Shown: positions 42,478 through 50,065 of the stretch, piece by piece
Position numbering within the stretch: position 1 is the stretch's first letter
Layout: each line of letters starts with the position of its first letter
DNA from: an uncultured Eubacteriales bacterium
GTDB lineage: Bacteria > Bacillota > Clostridia > Oscillospirales > CAG-272
Assembly (NCBI GenBank): GCA_934432725.1
Contig: CAKRZE010000014.1
Span: 1-64,000, forward strand
Length of the DNA stretch: 64,000 nucleotides
Direction: 5' to 3'
Notes under the pieces: model-generated
Databases searched by the model: none
What the model was told of the DNA's origin: nothing
What the model saw: the letters and a program-made list of their open reading frames with translations, nothing else
Program-made: the position numbers and the translations under genes

Positions 42478-43617
42478 ATGAATGACAATCAGGACGATTT
42501 CGACTACGGTCCGGTTCGCAAATACAGACGCGGAAGCAGCGCCGAAAAAGGACCCTTGATCGCGCTTTGCATCCTTGCGGTCGTGGTTGTAATTTCCATC
42601 GTCATGCTGGTTCTCGCGATCACCGGAAAGCTTGACGGACTCTTTTCCGGAAAACCGGCGGAAACAAAGCCGAATCCGGATGCGGAAACCGAAGAGCAGA
42701 CAGACACACAGAGCCCGGAGCAGACGGGCGCTTCCGAAACAGACGGCTCTCAGGTGACTGCGCCGGAAACCATCGGCGGCAGCATCCTGTGGGACTTTAA
42801 GGATTACAAGCCGGAGGATGTGGCAAAGGGCGACCTTGTGCTGATCGATGCGACGCACCCGTACACCTTCCCGACGTCCGGTCAGAGCATCGTCAATGTT
42901 TACGGCAACAAAATCAATCTGTACGGGCTGAGCACCACTGCGGTCCAGCTGGACGCGACTGTCATCACACAGATCAATGCCATGGTGAAGGCATTCTATG
43001 AGGAGACCGGCTCCAAGCACGCCGATCTGATGCTTCAGGGCGGCTACCGCACGTATGAAGCGCAGAAGGAACTGTTTGACAAATATTATGCGAAATACGG
43101 AGACAGCGCCTCCACCTTCACGCTTCCGGCAGGCTGCTCCGATTATCACACCGGAAAGTCCTTCTATATGAAGGTCTGCACCGTGCTGGATGAGACAAAC
43201 GGAGACGGATCCAATAAAAAGTCCGTCCGCGAGCTTGCGGACTGCGGAGGAGACTATGCATGGATCGGAGAAAACGCGCATAAGTACGGCTTCATCATGC
43301 GGTACCCCGCAGAAAAAACAGCCTATACCGGAACGGTCACGGACGGAGAAGGTCATTTCCGCTATGTCGGCATTCCGCACGCCTATGCCATGCATCAGAA
43401 CAACTGGTGTCTGGAGGAATATCTGGAGCAGATCCGCTCCTATACGTATACCGGAGACCATCTGAAGGTGTCGGACAGCACCGGAACCCAGTACGAAATC
43501 TTCTATGTACCCGCAGCGGTAGACGGCATCACGCGCCTGCCCCTGCCCTCCAATGCGCCCTACACCGTATCCGGAAACAACATCGACGGCTTTATCGTCT
43601 CGGTAGAAATCAAATAA
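42478..43617 (+). CDS. VanY-like (peptidase M15B) membrane-anchored protein with altered zinc site
   Basis: The 379-residue protein has a short cytoplasmic N-terminus, one transmembrane helix (about 25-50), a Thr/Glu/Pro-rich linker (60-100) and a C-terminal domain (160-315) of the D-Ala-D-Ala carboxypeptidase VanY/LdcB family, with GGYRTYEAQKELFDKYY, YGFIMRYPAEKTAYTG and HFRYVGIPHAYAM. In active members the motif is S-(E/D)-H-x-T-G-x4-D and E-P-W-H. Here these read SDYHTGKSFY and EGHF: the first His and the Asp ligand are both Tyr, and the Glu is shifted. One ligand, His293, remains. It may be inactive and bind peptidoglycan. The ATG follows GGAGG by seven bases. Confidence 0.82.
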   Translation: MNDNQDDFDYGPVRKYRRGSSAEKGPLIALCILAVVVVISIVMLVLAITGKLDGLFSGKPAETKPNPDAETEEQTDTQSPEQTGASETDGSQVTAPETIGGSILWDFKDYKPEDVAKGDLVLIDATHPYTFPTSGQSIVNVYGNKINLYGLSTTAVQLDATVITQINAMVKAFYEETGSKHADLMLQGGYRTYEAQKELFDKYYAKYGDSASTFTLPAGCSDYHTGKSFYMKVCTVLDETNGDGSNKKSVRELADCGGDYAWIGENAHKYGFIMRYPAEKTAYTGTVTDGEGHFRYVGIPHAYAMHQNNWCLEEYLEQIRSYTYTGDHLKVSDSTGTQYEIFYVPAAVDGITRLPLPSNAPYTVSGNNIDGFIVSVEIK

Positions 43618-43634
43618 CCGGATCGAAAGTAAAA

Positions 43635-43730
43635 GTACGCTGACGCGTACTTCGGTACGCTGACGCGTACTTCGGTACGCTGACGCGTACTTCGGTACGC
43701 TGACACGTACTTTGATACGCTGACGCGTAC
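43635..43730 (+). repeat. Array of 20-bp repeats forming UUCG hairpins in the 3' UTR
   Basis: Five units of GTACGCTGACGCGTAC, spaced by TTCG, start at 43635, 43655, 43675, 43695 and 43715 (period 20). Between units, GCGTAC-TTCG-GTACGC makes three perfect 6-bp hairpins with a C-G closed UUCG loop; a fourth is degenerate (ACGTAC-TTTG-ATACGC). The array sits between the VanY-like stop and the terminator, so it would be transcribed. Confidence 0.9.
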
Positions 43731-43733
43731 TTC

Positions 43734-43779
43734 AGGATTGCGTCCCGTATGGCTCAGCCTGCGGCGCAATCCTTTTTTA
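43734..43779 (+). terminator. Rho-independent terminator after the VanY-like gene
   Basis: AGGATTGCG (43734-43742) pairs perfectly with CGCAATCCT (43765-43773) across a 22-base loop, followed by six T (43773-43778). Confidence 0.85.
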
Positions 43780-43984
43780 TTCTGCGGTGTCTGCAAACGC
43801 ACGCTCCGGACCGGCACCTGTCCCCTGCCTCCTCTGCACACGGAAATGCCCCGAAGCCTCTCGCATAATGCGGCGGCTCCTCCGGTTCGCCATTGCAGCA
43901 GCACCGCGCCATATGCTCCGTTCTTTTCCCGCCCACCGTGTACTGCAAGCCTCCCGGACAGCCCCGCCGCGCGCCCATTCCTGC

Positions 43985-44560
43985 CTGACTCCCGGATACC
44001 GCAGACATCCCGCCACAGCCCTGATCTTTGCGCCGCAGTATTTCTCCCGGCATCTGCATACCCCGCGCCGCCAGCCACCTGAAGCTCTGTCTCCCGCCTC
44101 CATTGCCCCCGGTCTGCTGCGCTGCTCCGTCCCGCACGCTTCATCATCGCTTCGGCATCAATCCGGCGTCCGCATGCCCCGCTATGCCTCAGGCATTCCC
44201 CAAGCTGTTCTTTGCGCAATTGTGTCCCGTTCGCGCTCGCCCGCCGCAGCACGGCTCCGCATCCGATACCTGTGCGTTTCGGTCTATCCGCACCCCGCGT
44301 GCCGCAGCAGCTTTTTCCGGGCTTCCCAATCGCCCCCGTACTGCCGCCGTCCCGTCCTGTTCCACCCTCGCAGTATGGCTCCCGGCATCTGCATGCCCCG
44401 CTATGCCTCAGGCATCCCCCAAGCTGTTCTTTGCGCAATTGTGTCCCGTTCGCGCTCACCCGCCGCAGTATGGCTCCCGGCGTCTGCATACCCCGCGCCG
44501 CCAGCCACCTGAAGCTCTGTCTCCCGCCTCCATTGCCCCCGGTCTGCTGCGCTGCTCCGC
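43985..44560. repeat. Pairs of ~90-bp near-identical dispersed repeats
   Basis: Segment A (44046-44130, including CTGCATACCCCGCGCCGCC) recurs almost unchanged at 44475-44559, offset 430. Segment B (44166-44255, including GCATGCCCCGCTATGCCTC) recurs at 44385-44480, offset 219. The arrangement is A-B-B-A. Because 430 is not a multiple of three, the 370-residue open frame that crosses them on the minus strand is not a real repeat protein. The rest of the gap (43780-44600) has no gene. Confidence 0.8.
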
Positions 44561-44600
44561 ACAAATCCGCGCGGCGCTTTGCGGTCAGACGCCGGGCAGC

Positions 44601-44640
44601 AAAAAAAGCGGCTCCGCGCAGGACAGCGGAGCCGCTTTTA
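44601..44640 (-). terminator. Terminator of the trkA-trkH operon
   Basis: On the minus strand GCGGCTCCGC (plus 44626-44635) pairs perfectly with plus 44608-44617 across an 8-base loop, followed by seven T (plus 44601-44607). It lies 23 bases past the trkH stop codon. Confidence 0.88.
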
Positions 44641-44662
44641 TGTATGCAGCGAGCAGCCGGAT

Positions 44663-46117
44663 TCAGGCTTTCTTCCATGTGGTACGCGACAGGAGCGCAA
44701 GAATCGGGAAAATCTCCAGACGTCCGATCAGCATATCCGCAATCAGAACCAGCTTTGACAGCACGCTCAGCGCCCCGAAGTTTTCCATCGGTCCCACGGA
44801 GTCAAAGCCCGGTCCGATATTGTTCACACAGGTTACAACCGCCGAAAAACCGGTCGTAAGCGAAAATCCGTCCAGCGAAACAATCAGAAAGCTGGCAAGA
44901 ATAATGAACACGTAAGCCGTCAGGTACATAGCGGTATTGGACAGCATCTTCTCATCCGCCGTCTGACCGTCCACCCGGATCGTCTGCACCTTCTGCGGAT
45001 GGATCACCTGGCGGACATTGCGGCGCAGACATTTGAACAGCAGAAGCACGCGTGCGCACTTAAAGCCGCCTCCCGTACTGCCCGCGCAGGCGCCGATCAT
45101 CATCAGACAAAAGAGAATCGCCTTGGAAAAGGTTGGCCAGAGGTTAAAGTCAACCGTGGAAAAGCCGGTAGAGGTGATGATCCCCGCAACCTGAAACAGC
45201 GTATGGCGCAGCGTTTCTCCGAAGCCCGCATACAGCCCCCGCAGATTCAGCGCAATCAGGCAGGTGCTCCCCACGATCAGCCCGCCGTACAGCCAGAGCT
45301 CCTCGTTGCGCAGTGCGCTGCGCCACTGACGCAGAAACAGAAGATGATAAATTCCGAAATTCACACCGCTCAGCAGCATAAATACCGTTGTCACAATCTG
45401 AATATACGGGCTGTACCCCGCCATACTGTCCGCCTTGATTCCGAAGCCGCCCGTGCCGGTCGTTCCCATTGCCGTGCAGACTGCATCGAACACCGGCATG
45501 CCTCCGGCAATCAAAAACACGAAATCCAGGACCGTCAGGGCAATGTAGAGCAGATACAGAATCTTTGCCGTCTGCTTCATGCGCGGAACAAGCTTTCCGA
45601 CGTTCGGTCCGGGGCTTTCGGCGCGGAGCAGATGGAGCGTAAAGCCGCCCTCTGCCCCGGCGGAGGGCGCAATTGCCAGAAGAAACACCAGGACTCCCAT
45701 CCCGCCCAGCCAGTGGCTGAAGCTCCGCCAGTACAAAACTGCTCTGGACAGCTTTTCCACATCCGGAACCACAGAGGCTCCGGTGGTCGTGAACCCGGAC
45801 ACTATTTCAAAAAACGCATCGATAAATTCCGGGATCTCCCCTGAGAGCCACAAAGGAAGACTCCCGAAAAAGCTCATCACGATCCACGATACCCCGACGC
45901 AGACCATGCCCTCGCGGGCATACAGCTTCCGGTCCGACCTGCGGCACAAAAGAAACAGAATTCCTGCCGGCAAAAGCGTCGCAAGCATTCCGAAAAGAAA
46001 TGCCCGTCCGGTTCCCGTCTGTCCGTCATAATAGCCGAGCAGCACCGAGGGCAGCATAAACACCGCCTCCAGCGCAAGGATCTGCGACATGATCCGTCCC
46101 ATCATTTTATAATGCAT
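44663..46117 (-). CDS. trkH: Trk potassium uptake system membrane subunit TrkH
   Basis: This 484-residue channel-like K+ transporter has eight membrane segments and four P-loops. Selectivity-filter regions appear as SGFTTTGASVV, AMGTTGTGGFGIK, GIITSTGFSTVDF and FSAVVTCVNNIGPGFDSVG, the last containing the typical NxGPG. The Arg-rich KCLRRNVRQVIHPQKVQTIRV intracellular loop is normal. The ATG at 46117 follows the trkA stop by 15 bases, so it is the second gene of a trkA-trkH operon. The N-terminal and C-terminal parts have no fusion. Confidence 0.94.
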   Translation of the reverse strand: MHYKMMGRIMSQILALEAVFMLPSVLLGYYDGQTGTGRAFLFGMLATLLPAGILFLLCRRSDRKLYAREGMVCVGVSWIVMSFFGSLPLWLSGEIPEFIDAFFEIVSGFTTTGASVVPDVEKLSRAVLYWRSFSHWLGGMGVLVFLLAIAPSAGAEGGFTLHLLRAESPGPNVGKLVPRMKQTAKILYLLYIALTVLDFVFLIAGGMPVFDAVCTAMGTTGTGGFGIKADSMAGYSPYIQIVTTVFMLLSGVNFGIYHLLFLRQWRSALRNEELWLYGGLIVGSTCLIALNLRGLYAGFGETLRHTLFQVAGIITSTGFSTVDFNLWPTFSKAILFCLMMIGACAGSTGGGFKCARVLLLFKCLRRNVRQVIHPQKVQTIRVDGQTADEKMLSNTAMYLTAYVFIILASFLIVSLDGFSLTTGFSAVVTCVNNIGPGFDSVGPMENFGALSVLSKLVLIADMLIGRLEIFPILALLSRTTWKKA

Positions 46118-46132
46118 AGCCTGCCGCCTCAA

Positions 46133-47491
46133 TCATTCAAAAATATCGTTCAGCTGGTAAATTTTATTACTGCCGTTGGTCACCACCACCAGGGTATCCC
46201 CCGGATAAAACACAGAATCGCCGCCCGGAATTTCGGTTTTTCCGCCGCGCGTAATGCAGGCAATCAGCACATTGCGGTGCAGCTTCAGCTTTTTCAGCGG
46301 CTCGCCGGTATGCTTTGTATGCGCATCCGCCAGAAACTCCATTGCCTCCGCCTTTCCGTCCGCTATGAAGTGCACGGCAATCGCGGCGCCGGTCTGATTC
46401 CGCATCGCGCGGACATAGCGCACAATGCTGTTGCTGCAAAGCTCCTTCGGGCTGATGATGCTGCCGAGCGGCAGACTGTTCAGGATCCCGCTGTCCTCCA
46501 CTCTGCCGAGCTTGGTGATAATCTGCGGCACGCCGTGGCTGTGCCCGTACAGGGAGATGATGATATTCAGCTCGTCCATTCCGGTCAGCGAAACCACCGC
46601 ATCAAAGCCGGACAAGCCCTCGCTCTCCAGAAGCGAAAGACTGCTGGCGTCTCCGTGAACCACGTCGGTCTCCGGAAGCAGATTGGCAAACTGTACACAG
46701 CGCTCCCGATCGATCTCGATCAGCTTTGTGGATATGCCGCTTTTTTGCAGATGCTCCGCCAGGTAATAGCTGGTTCTTCCGCCCCCGCACAAAAGCACGT
46801 GGCGCACCTTGCGCTTGAGCATACCGAGGCTGTTCAGAAGCACCGTCAGGTTGCTGGCAGGCGCGGTCACGAAGATCCGGTCCCCTTTCCTGAGCACAAA
46901 ATCTCCGGCAGGCGTGATCACCTCGCCGCCCCGCAGCACAGCGCAGATCAGGATCCTGCACTTAACAATCTCGTTGATCCTCGGAAGCGGCACATCGCAC
47001 AGCCTGCTGTCCTCATCAATGCGCAGCTCCACGATCTCCACGCGTCCCTTTGCAAAGGTGTCCAGCCGCAAAAAGCCCGGATACCGCAAAAGGCGCTCCA
47101 CCTCAAGCGCAGCCTGCTTTTCCGGATTGACCGTCATAGAAAGTGCAAACACATCGCGCATCTCATAGATCTGATCGCTGTACTCCGGATTCCGGATCCG
47201 GGCAATGGTATGAAGCCGCGGATTCAGGCTGTGTGCCGTCATGCAGCATAAAAGGTTCACCTCATCCGTCTCCGCCACGGCGATCAGAAGATCCGCATCG
47301 CCTGCGCCCGCCTCCTGCAGGACCTCCTTGACCGCGCAGTTGCCGCATACCGTCATGACATCATACCGCTCCACGCATGCCTCCAGGACCTGGGGGTCCG
47401 AATCGATCAGCGTAATGTCATAGCCCTCTGCGGACAGCTGTCTGGTCAGCGTTGAGCCGACCTTTCCGTCCCCTGCAATCAAAATTTTCAT
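46133..47491 (-). CDS. trkA: Trk system potassium uptake regulatory protein TrkA
   Basis: The 452-residue cytoplasmic gating subunit has two RCK halves, each with an NAD-binding Rossmann motif (IAGDGKVGSTLTRQLS near residues 5-20 and LLCGGGRTSYYLAEHL near 230) and a TrkA-C domain. TrkA binds TrkH and opens it in response to nucleotides. The ATG at 47491 follows AAGGAG by ten bases; the longer open frame upstream is non-coding. A consensus promoter lies 100 bases upstream (47589-47617), divergent from that of proS. Confidence 0.95.
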   Translation of the reverse strand: MKILIAGDGKVGSTLTRQLSAEGYDITLIDSDPQVLEACVERYDVMTVCGNCAVKEVLQEAGAGDADLLIAVAETDEVNLLCCMTAHSLNPRLHTIARIRNPEYSDQIYEMRDVFALSMTVNPEKQAALEVERLLRYPGFLRLDTFAKGRVEIVELRIDEDSRLCDVPLPRINEIVKCRILICAVLRGGEVITPAGDFVLRKGDRIFVTAPASNLTVLLNSLGMLKRKVRHVLLCGGGRTSYYLAEHLQKSGISTKLIEIDRERCVQFANLLPETDVVHGDASSLSLLESEGLSGFDAVVSLTGMDELNIIISLYGHSHGVPQIITKLGRVEDSGILNSLPLGSIISPKELCSNSIVRYVRAMRNQTGAAIAVHFIADGKAEAMEFLADAHTKHTGEPLKKLKLHRNVLIACITRGGKTEIPGGDSVFYPGDTLVVVTNGSNKIYQLNDIFE

Positions 47492-47588
47492 GAAACAAAC
47501 GCTCCTTTTCCCGACAGCCGCAGCATGAGCGGCAGAGGAATAAAATCCGTCATTTTCCGGCTCTGCCCATCGGGCAAAAGCCACTTTT

Positions 47589-47617
47589 ATTATACGCTCC
47601 TCCCCTCGCGTTGTCAA
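47589..47617 (-). promoter_or_regulatory. Perfect consensus promoter of trkA-trkH
   Basis: On the minus strand TTGACA (plus 47612-47617), 17 bases, TATAAT (plus 47589-47594). Confidence 0.85.
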
Positions 47618-47706
47618 GGACGCCGGAAAAACAAACATTTTTTCCCGCTTTCTTTTGCTCCCCGCAAAAAAATCGGCGCCTGACCGCACAAAGCCCAGCC
47701 TTTTTC

Positions 47707-47735
47707 TTGACAAAATGCCGAAAATCCATTATAAT
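47707..47735 (+). promoter_or_regulatory. Perfect consensus promoter of proS
   Basis: TTGACA (47707-47712), 17 bases, TATAAT (47730-47735). The 160-base leader to the proS start has a CCCGGAATACCGGG hairpin but no T-box element that I can recognise. Confidence 0.85.
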
Positions 47736-47904
47736 GATATAATATTATATCAGCTGACAGCGGCGGCTTTTCCCGGAATACCGGGAGAAGGCACGAGGCT
47801 CCCCCGCATGCCGCAGCGGAAAAATATCATACCCGGAAAAACGTCCGGGCTGCCGCTTCCGAAGAATCACCTGCGCGGTGCGGCGGGAAAGGATGAGTTG
47901 ATTC

Positions 47905-49347
47905 ATGGCACAGGAGAAAAAGATGGTGCAGAATATCACATCGATGGATGTGGACTTTGCACAGTGGTACACCGATATCTGCAAAAAGGCGGAGCTTGTG
48001 GAATACACCAGCGTCAAGGGCTGCATGGTCATCCGACCCTACGGCTATGCCATCTGGGAAAACATCCAGCGGATTCTGGACGGCATGTTCAAGGCAACCG
48101 GACATGAAAATGTCTGCATGCCGATGTTCATTCCGGAGAGCCTTCTGAACAAGGAAAAGGACCACGTCAAGGGCTTTGCGCCGGAGGTCGCATGGGTGAC
48201 AATGGGCGGCAGCGAGCAGCTGGAGGAGCGCCTCTGCGTCCGCCCCACCTCCGAAACGCTGTTCTGTGAGCACTTTTCCAATATAGTTCATTCGTACCGC
48301 GACCTGCCGAAGCTCTACAATCAGTGGGTCAGCGTGGTCAGATGGGAAAAGACCACGCGTCCGTTCCTGCGCTCCCGTGAATTTCTGTGGCAGGAGGGTC
48401 ACACCCTGCATGCAACCGCGCAGGAGGCAATTAAGGAAACCGAGCGCATGCTGAATGTCTATGCCGAGTTCAGTGAAAAGTCCCTTGCAATTCCGGTTGT
48501 CAAGGGCAGAAAAACCGAATCGGACAAATTTGCCGGCGCTGTCGCAACCTATGCCATTGAGGCGCTGATGCATGACGGAAAAGCGCTTCAGGCAGGGACC
48601 TCTCACTATTTCGGAGACGGCTTTGCCAAGGCGTTTGACATCTCCTTCACCGACCGGGACAACAAGAAGGCAACTCCGCACCAGACCTCATGGGGCATGA
48701 CCACCCGCATGATCGGAGCCATCATCATGACGCACGGCGACAACAACGGTCTGGTTCTGCCGCCCGCCGTTGCACCGATCCAGGTCGTCATCATTCCGGT
48801 CGCACAGCACAAGCCCGGCGTTCCGGAAAAAGCCTCCGAGCTGAAGGACAGGCTGCTTCGGGCAGGCTTCCGCGTCAAGCTGGATGACAGCGAAAATTCC
48901 GCCGGATGGAAGTATGCGGAATACGAAATGAAGGGTGTTCCGGTCCGTCTGGAAATCGGACCGCGCGACATAGAAGCCGGACAGTGCGTGCTGGCGCTCC
49001 GGTACAACGGAGAAAAGCGCACCTGCGCACTGGATGCACTGGAGGAGACTCTGACCGGTCTGATGGAGGAAATCCGGGAAGGCATGTTCGAAAAGGCGCT
49101 GGAAAACCGCAAGCGCCGCACATACGACTGCACAAGCATCGATCAGATCAAGGAATCGCTTGCCAAAAACGGTGACGGCTTTGTCCGCGCCATGTGGTGC
49201 GGTGAAGAAGCCTGCGAGGATAAGGTCAAGGAGCTGACCGGCGTCGGTTCCCGCTGCATTCCTTTGGAGCAGGAGCACCTCTCCGACACCTGTGTCTGCT
49301 GCGGCAGGAAGGCAAAGCACATGGTACTGTGGGCGATTGCATACTGA
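47905..49347 (+). CDS. proS: Prolyl-tRNA synthetase, short (archaeal/eukaryotic-like) type
   Basis: The 480-residue class II enzyme charges tRNA-Pro with proline. It lacks the ~180-residue INS editing domain of the long bacterial ProRS and starts directly with VDFAQWYTDICKKAELVEY. Motif 1 is in MVIRPYGYAIWENIQRILD, motif 2 in RWEKTTRPFLRSREFLWQEGHT, motif 3 in SWGMTTRMIGAIIMTHGDNNG. The anticodon-binding domain follows. The C-terminal extension with CGEEACEDKV and CVCCGRKAKHM, a cysteine cluster, is usual for this form. The ATG at 47905 has AAAGGATG upstream. The two forms both occur across Clostridia. Confidence 0.95.
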   Translation: MAQEKKMVQNITSMDVDFAQWYTDICKKAELVEYTSVKGCMVIRPYGYAIWENIQRILDGMFKATGHENVCMPMFIPESLLNKEKDHVKGFAPEVAWVTMGGSEQLEERLCVRPTSETLFCEHFSNIVHSYRDLPKLYNQWVSVVRWEKTTRPFLRSREFLWQEGHTLHATAQEAIKETERMLNVYAEFSEKSLAIPVVKGRKTESDKFAGAVATYAIEALMHDGKALQAGTSHYFGDGFAKAFDISFTDRDNKKATPHQTSWGMTTRMIGAIIMTHGDNNGLVLPPAVAPIQVVIIPVAQHKPGVPEKASELKDRLLRAGFRVKLDDSENSAGWKYAEYEMKGVPVRLEIGPRDIEAGQCVLALRYNGEKRTCALDALEETLTGLMEEIREGMFEKALENRKRRTYDCTSIDQIKESLAKNGDGFVRAMWCGEEACEDKVKELTGVGSRCIPLEQEHLSDTCVCCGRKAKHMVLWAIAY

Positions 49348-49500
49348 TGCGCCCCTGCCGGCAGACTCCGGTCTGCTCCGGACCCCGACAGGCAATTCCG
49401 CGTAAAATCGCACACAGAGCTTCGCAGCTGCGGCTGGGATCATCTGTCCATTCCGTTCGACTGACAAACGGCACCCTGACATAAGCCGCCGTTTCCCCGG

Positions 49501-49542
49501 AGGGCGGAGAGCTTTCGGTACATCCGGCTCTCCGCCCTTTGG
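49501..49542 (+). terminator. Probable terminator of proS
   Basis: AGGGCGGAGAGC (49501-49512) pairs perfectly with GCTCTCCGCCCT (49527-49538) around a 14-base loop. The T tract is short, so it is a weaker intrinsic terminator than others here. Confidence 0.6.
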
Positions 49543-49624
49543 TGTCCTCCGGCGCCGTTTCCCGACGGGCACGCCCCGGTCCGCATCAGAGGGGAGGCAT
49601 CCCAGCTCCGGCGCCCGCAGGTCT

Positions 49625-49905
49625 GCGCATGCCGCGAAGTGTAGTCTTGCCCGATCACACGGTATACCGCAAAGTACAGCTTGCCCCCTCACCGTATACC
49701 CCGAAGCACAGTTCTGACCGAGCGGCGTGCCGCAAAGCGCGGTTTATCCCATCACTGTATACCGCAAAGTGCAGCTTAACCGACCACCCGGCAGACCGCG
49801 AAGCGCTGCCCTACCCCCTCCGACATACCGCGAAGCGCAGTCTCGACCGATCACGCCGCATACCATGAAGCGCAGCTTACCCCATCGCTGTATGCTGCGG
49901 GATAC
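49625..49905 (+). repeat. About eight degenerate 33-bp tandem repeats
   Basis: A unit resembling GTATACCGCAAAGTGCAGCT followed by TGACC and (A/C)TCAC recurs about every 33 bases, from GCATGCCGCGAAGTGTAGTC near 49627 to GCATACCATGAAGCGCAGCT near 49858. Copies vary by 20-40 percent. Since 33 is a multiple of three, the open frame reads a degenerate 11-residue repeat, but no ribosome binding site precedes it. It lies in the recG leader region. Confidence 0.75.
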
Positions 49906-50065
49906 AGCCCCGCCGCCCGATTGCCGGACACATCCCTTTTCGGCTCCGGCATCCGCACGCAGCCCCTCCGGCACAGTGCCGGAGTTTTCCCGGGAAAAGG
50001 TTTCCTCCGTAGTCCAAAACGACTCTCAGAAAGGAGCTTTGCGCCGCAAAGCAAGGGTTTTCCGC
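49906..50065. other. Upstream region of recG
   Basis: No clear promoter was seen. An AAGGAG at 50031-50036 is close to an in-frame TTG at 50039, but the spacing of two bases is too short; the ATG at 50066 is preferred. Confidence 0.4.

Noticed and set aside
43635..43730. Possible CRISPR array in the UUCG repeats
   Set aside because: Units of 16 bases with 4-base identical spacers are far too short and have no spacer diversity.
43560..44678. A 372-codon minus-strand frame with repeated peptides
   Set aside because: It crosses the UUCG array and repeat pairs whose offset of 430 is not divisible by three, and it has no binding site or known family.
47736..47904. T-box leader for proS
   Set aside because: The conserved AGGGTGGNACCGCG antiterminator sequence and a specifier loop are not visible in the 160-base leader.
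49727..50065. Upstream extension of RecG by 113 residues
   Set aside because: The extension is a degenerate repeat array; RecG families begin near the ATG at 50066.
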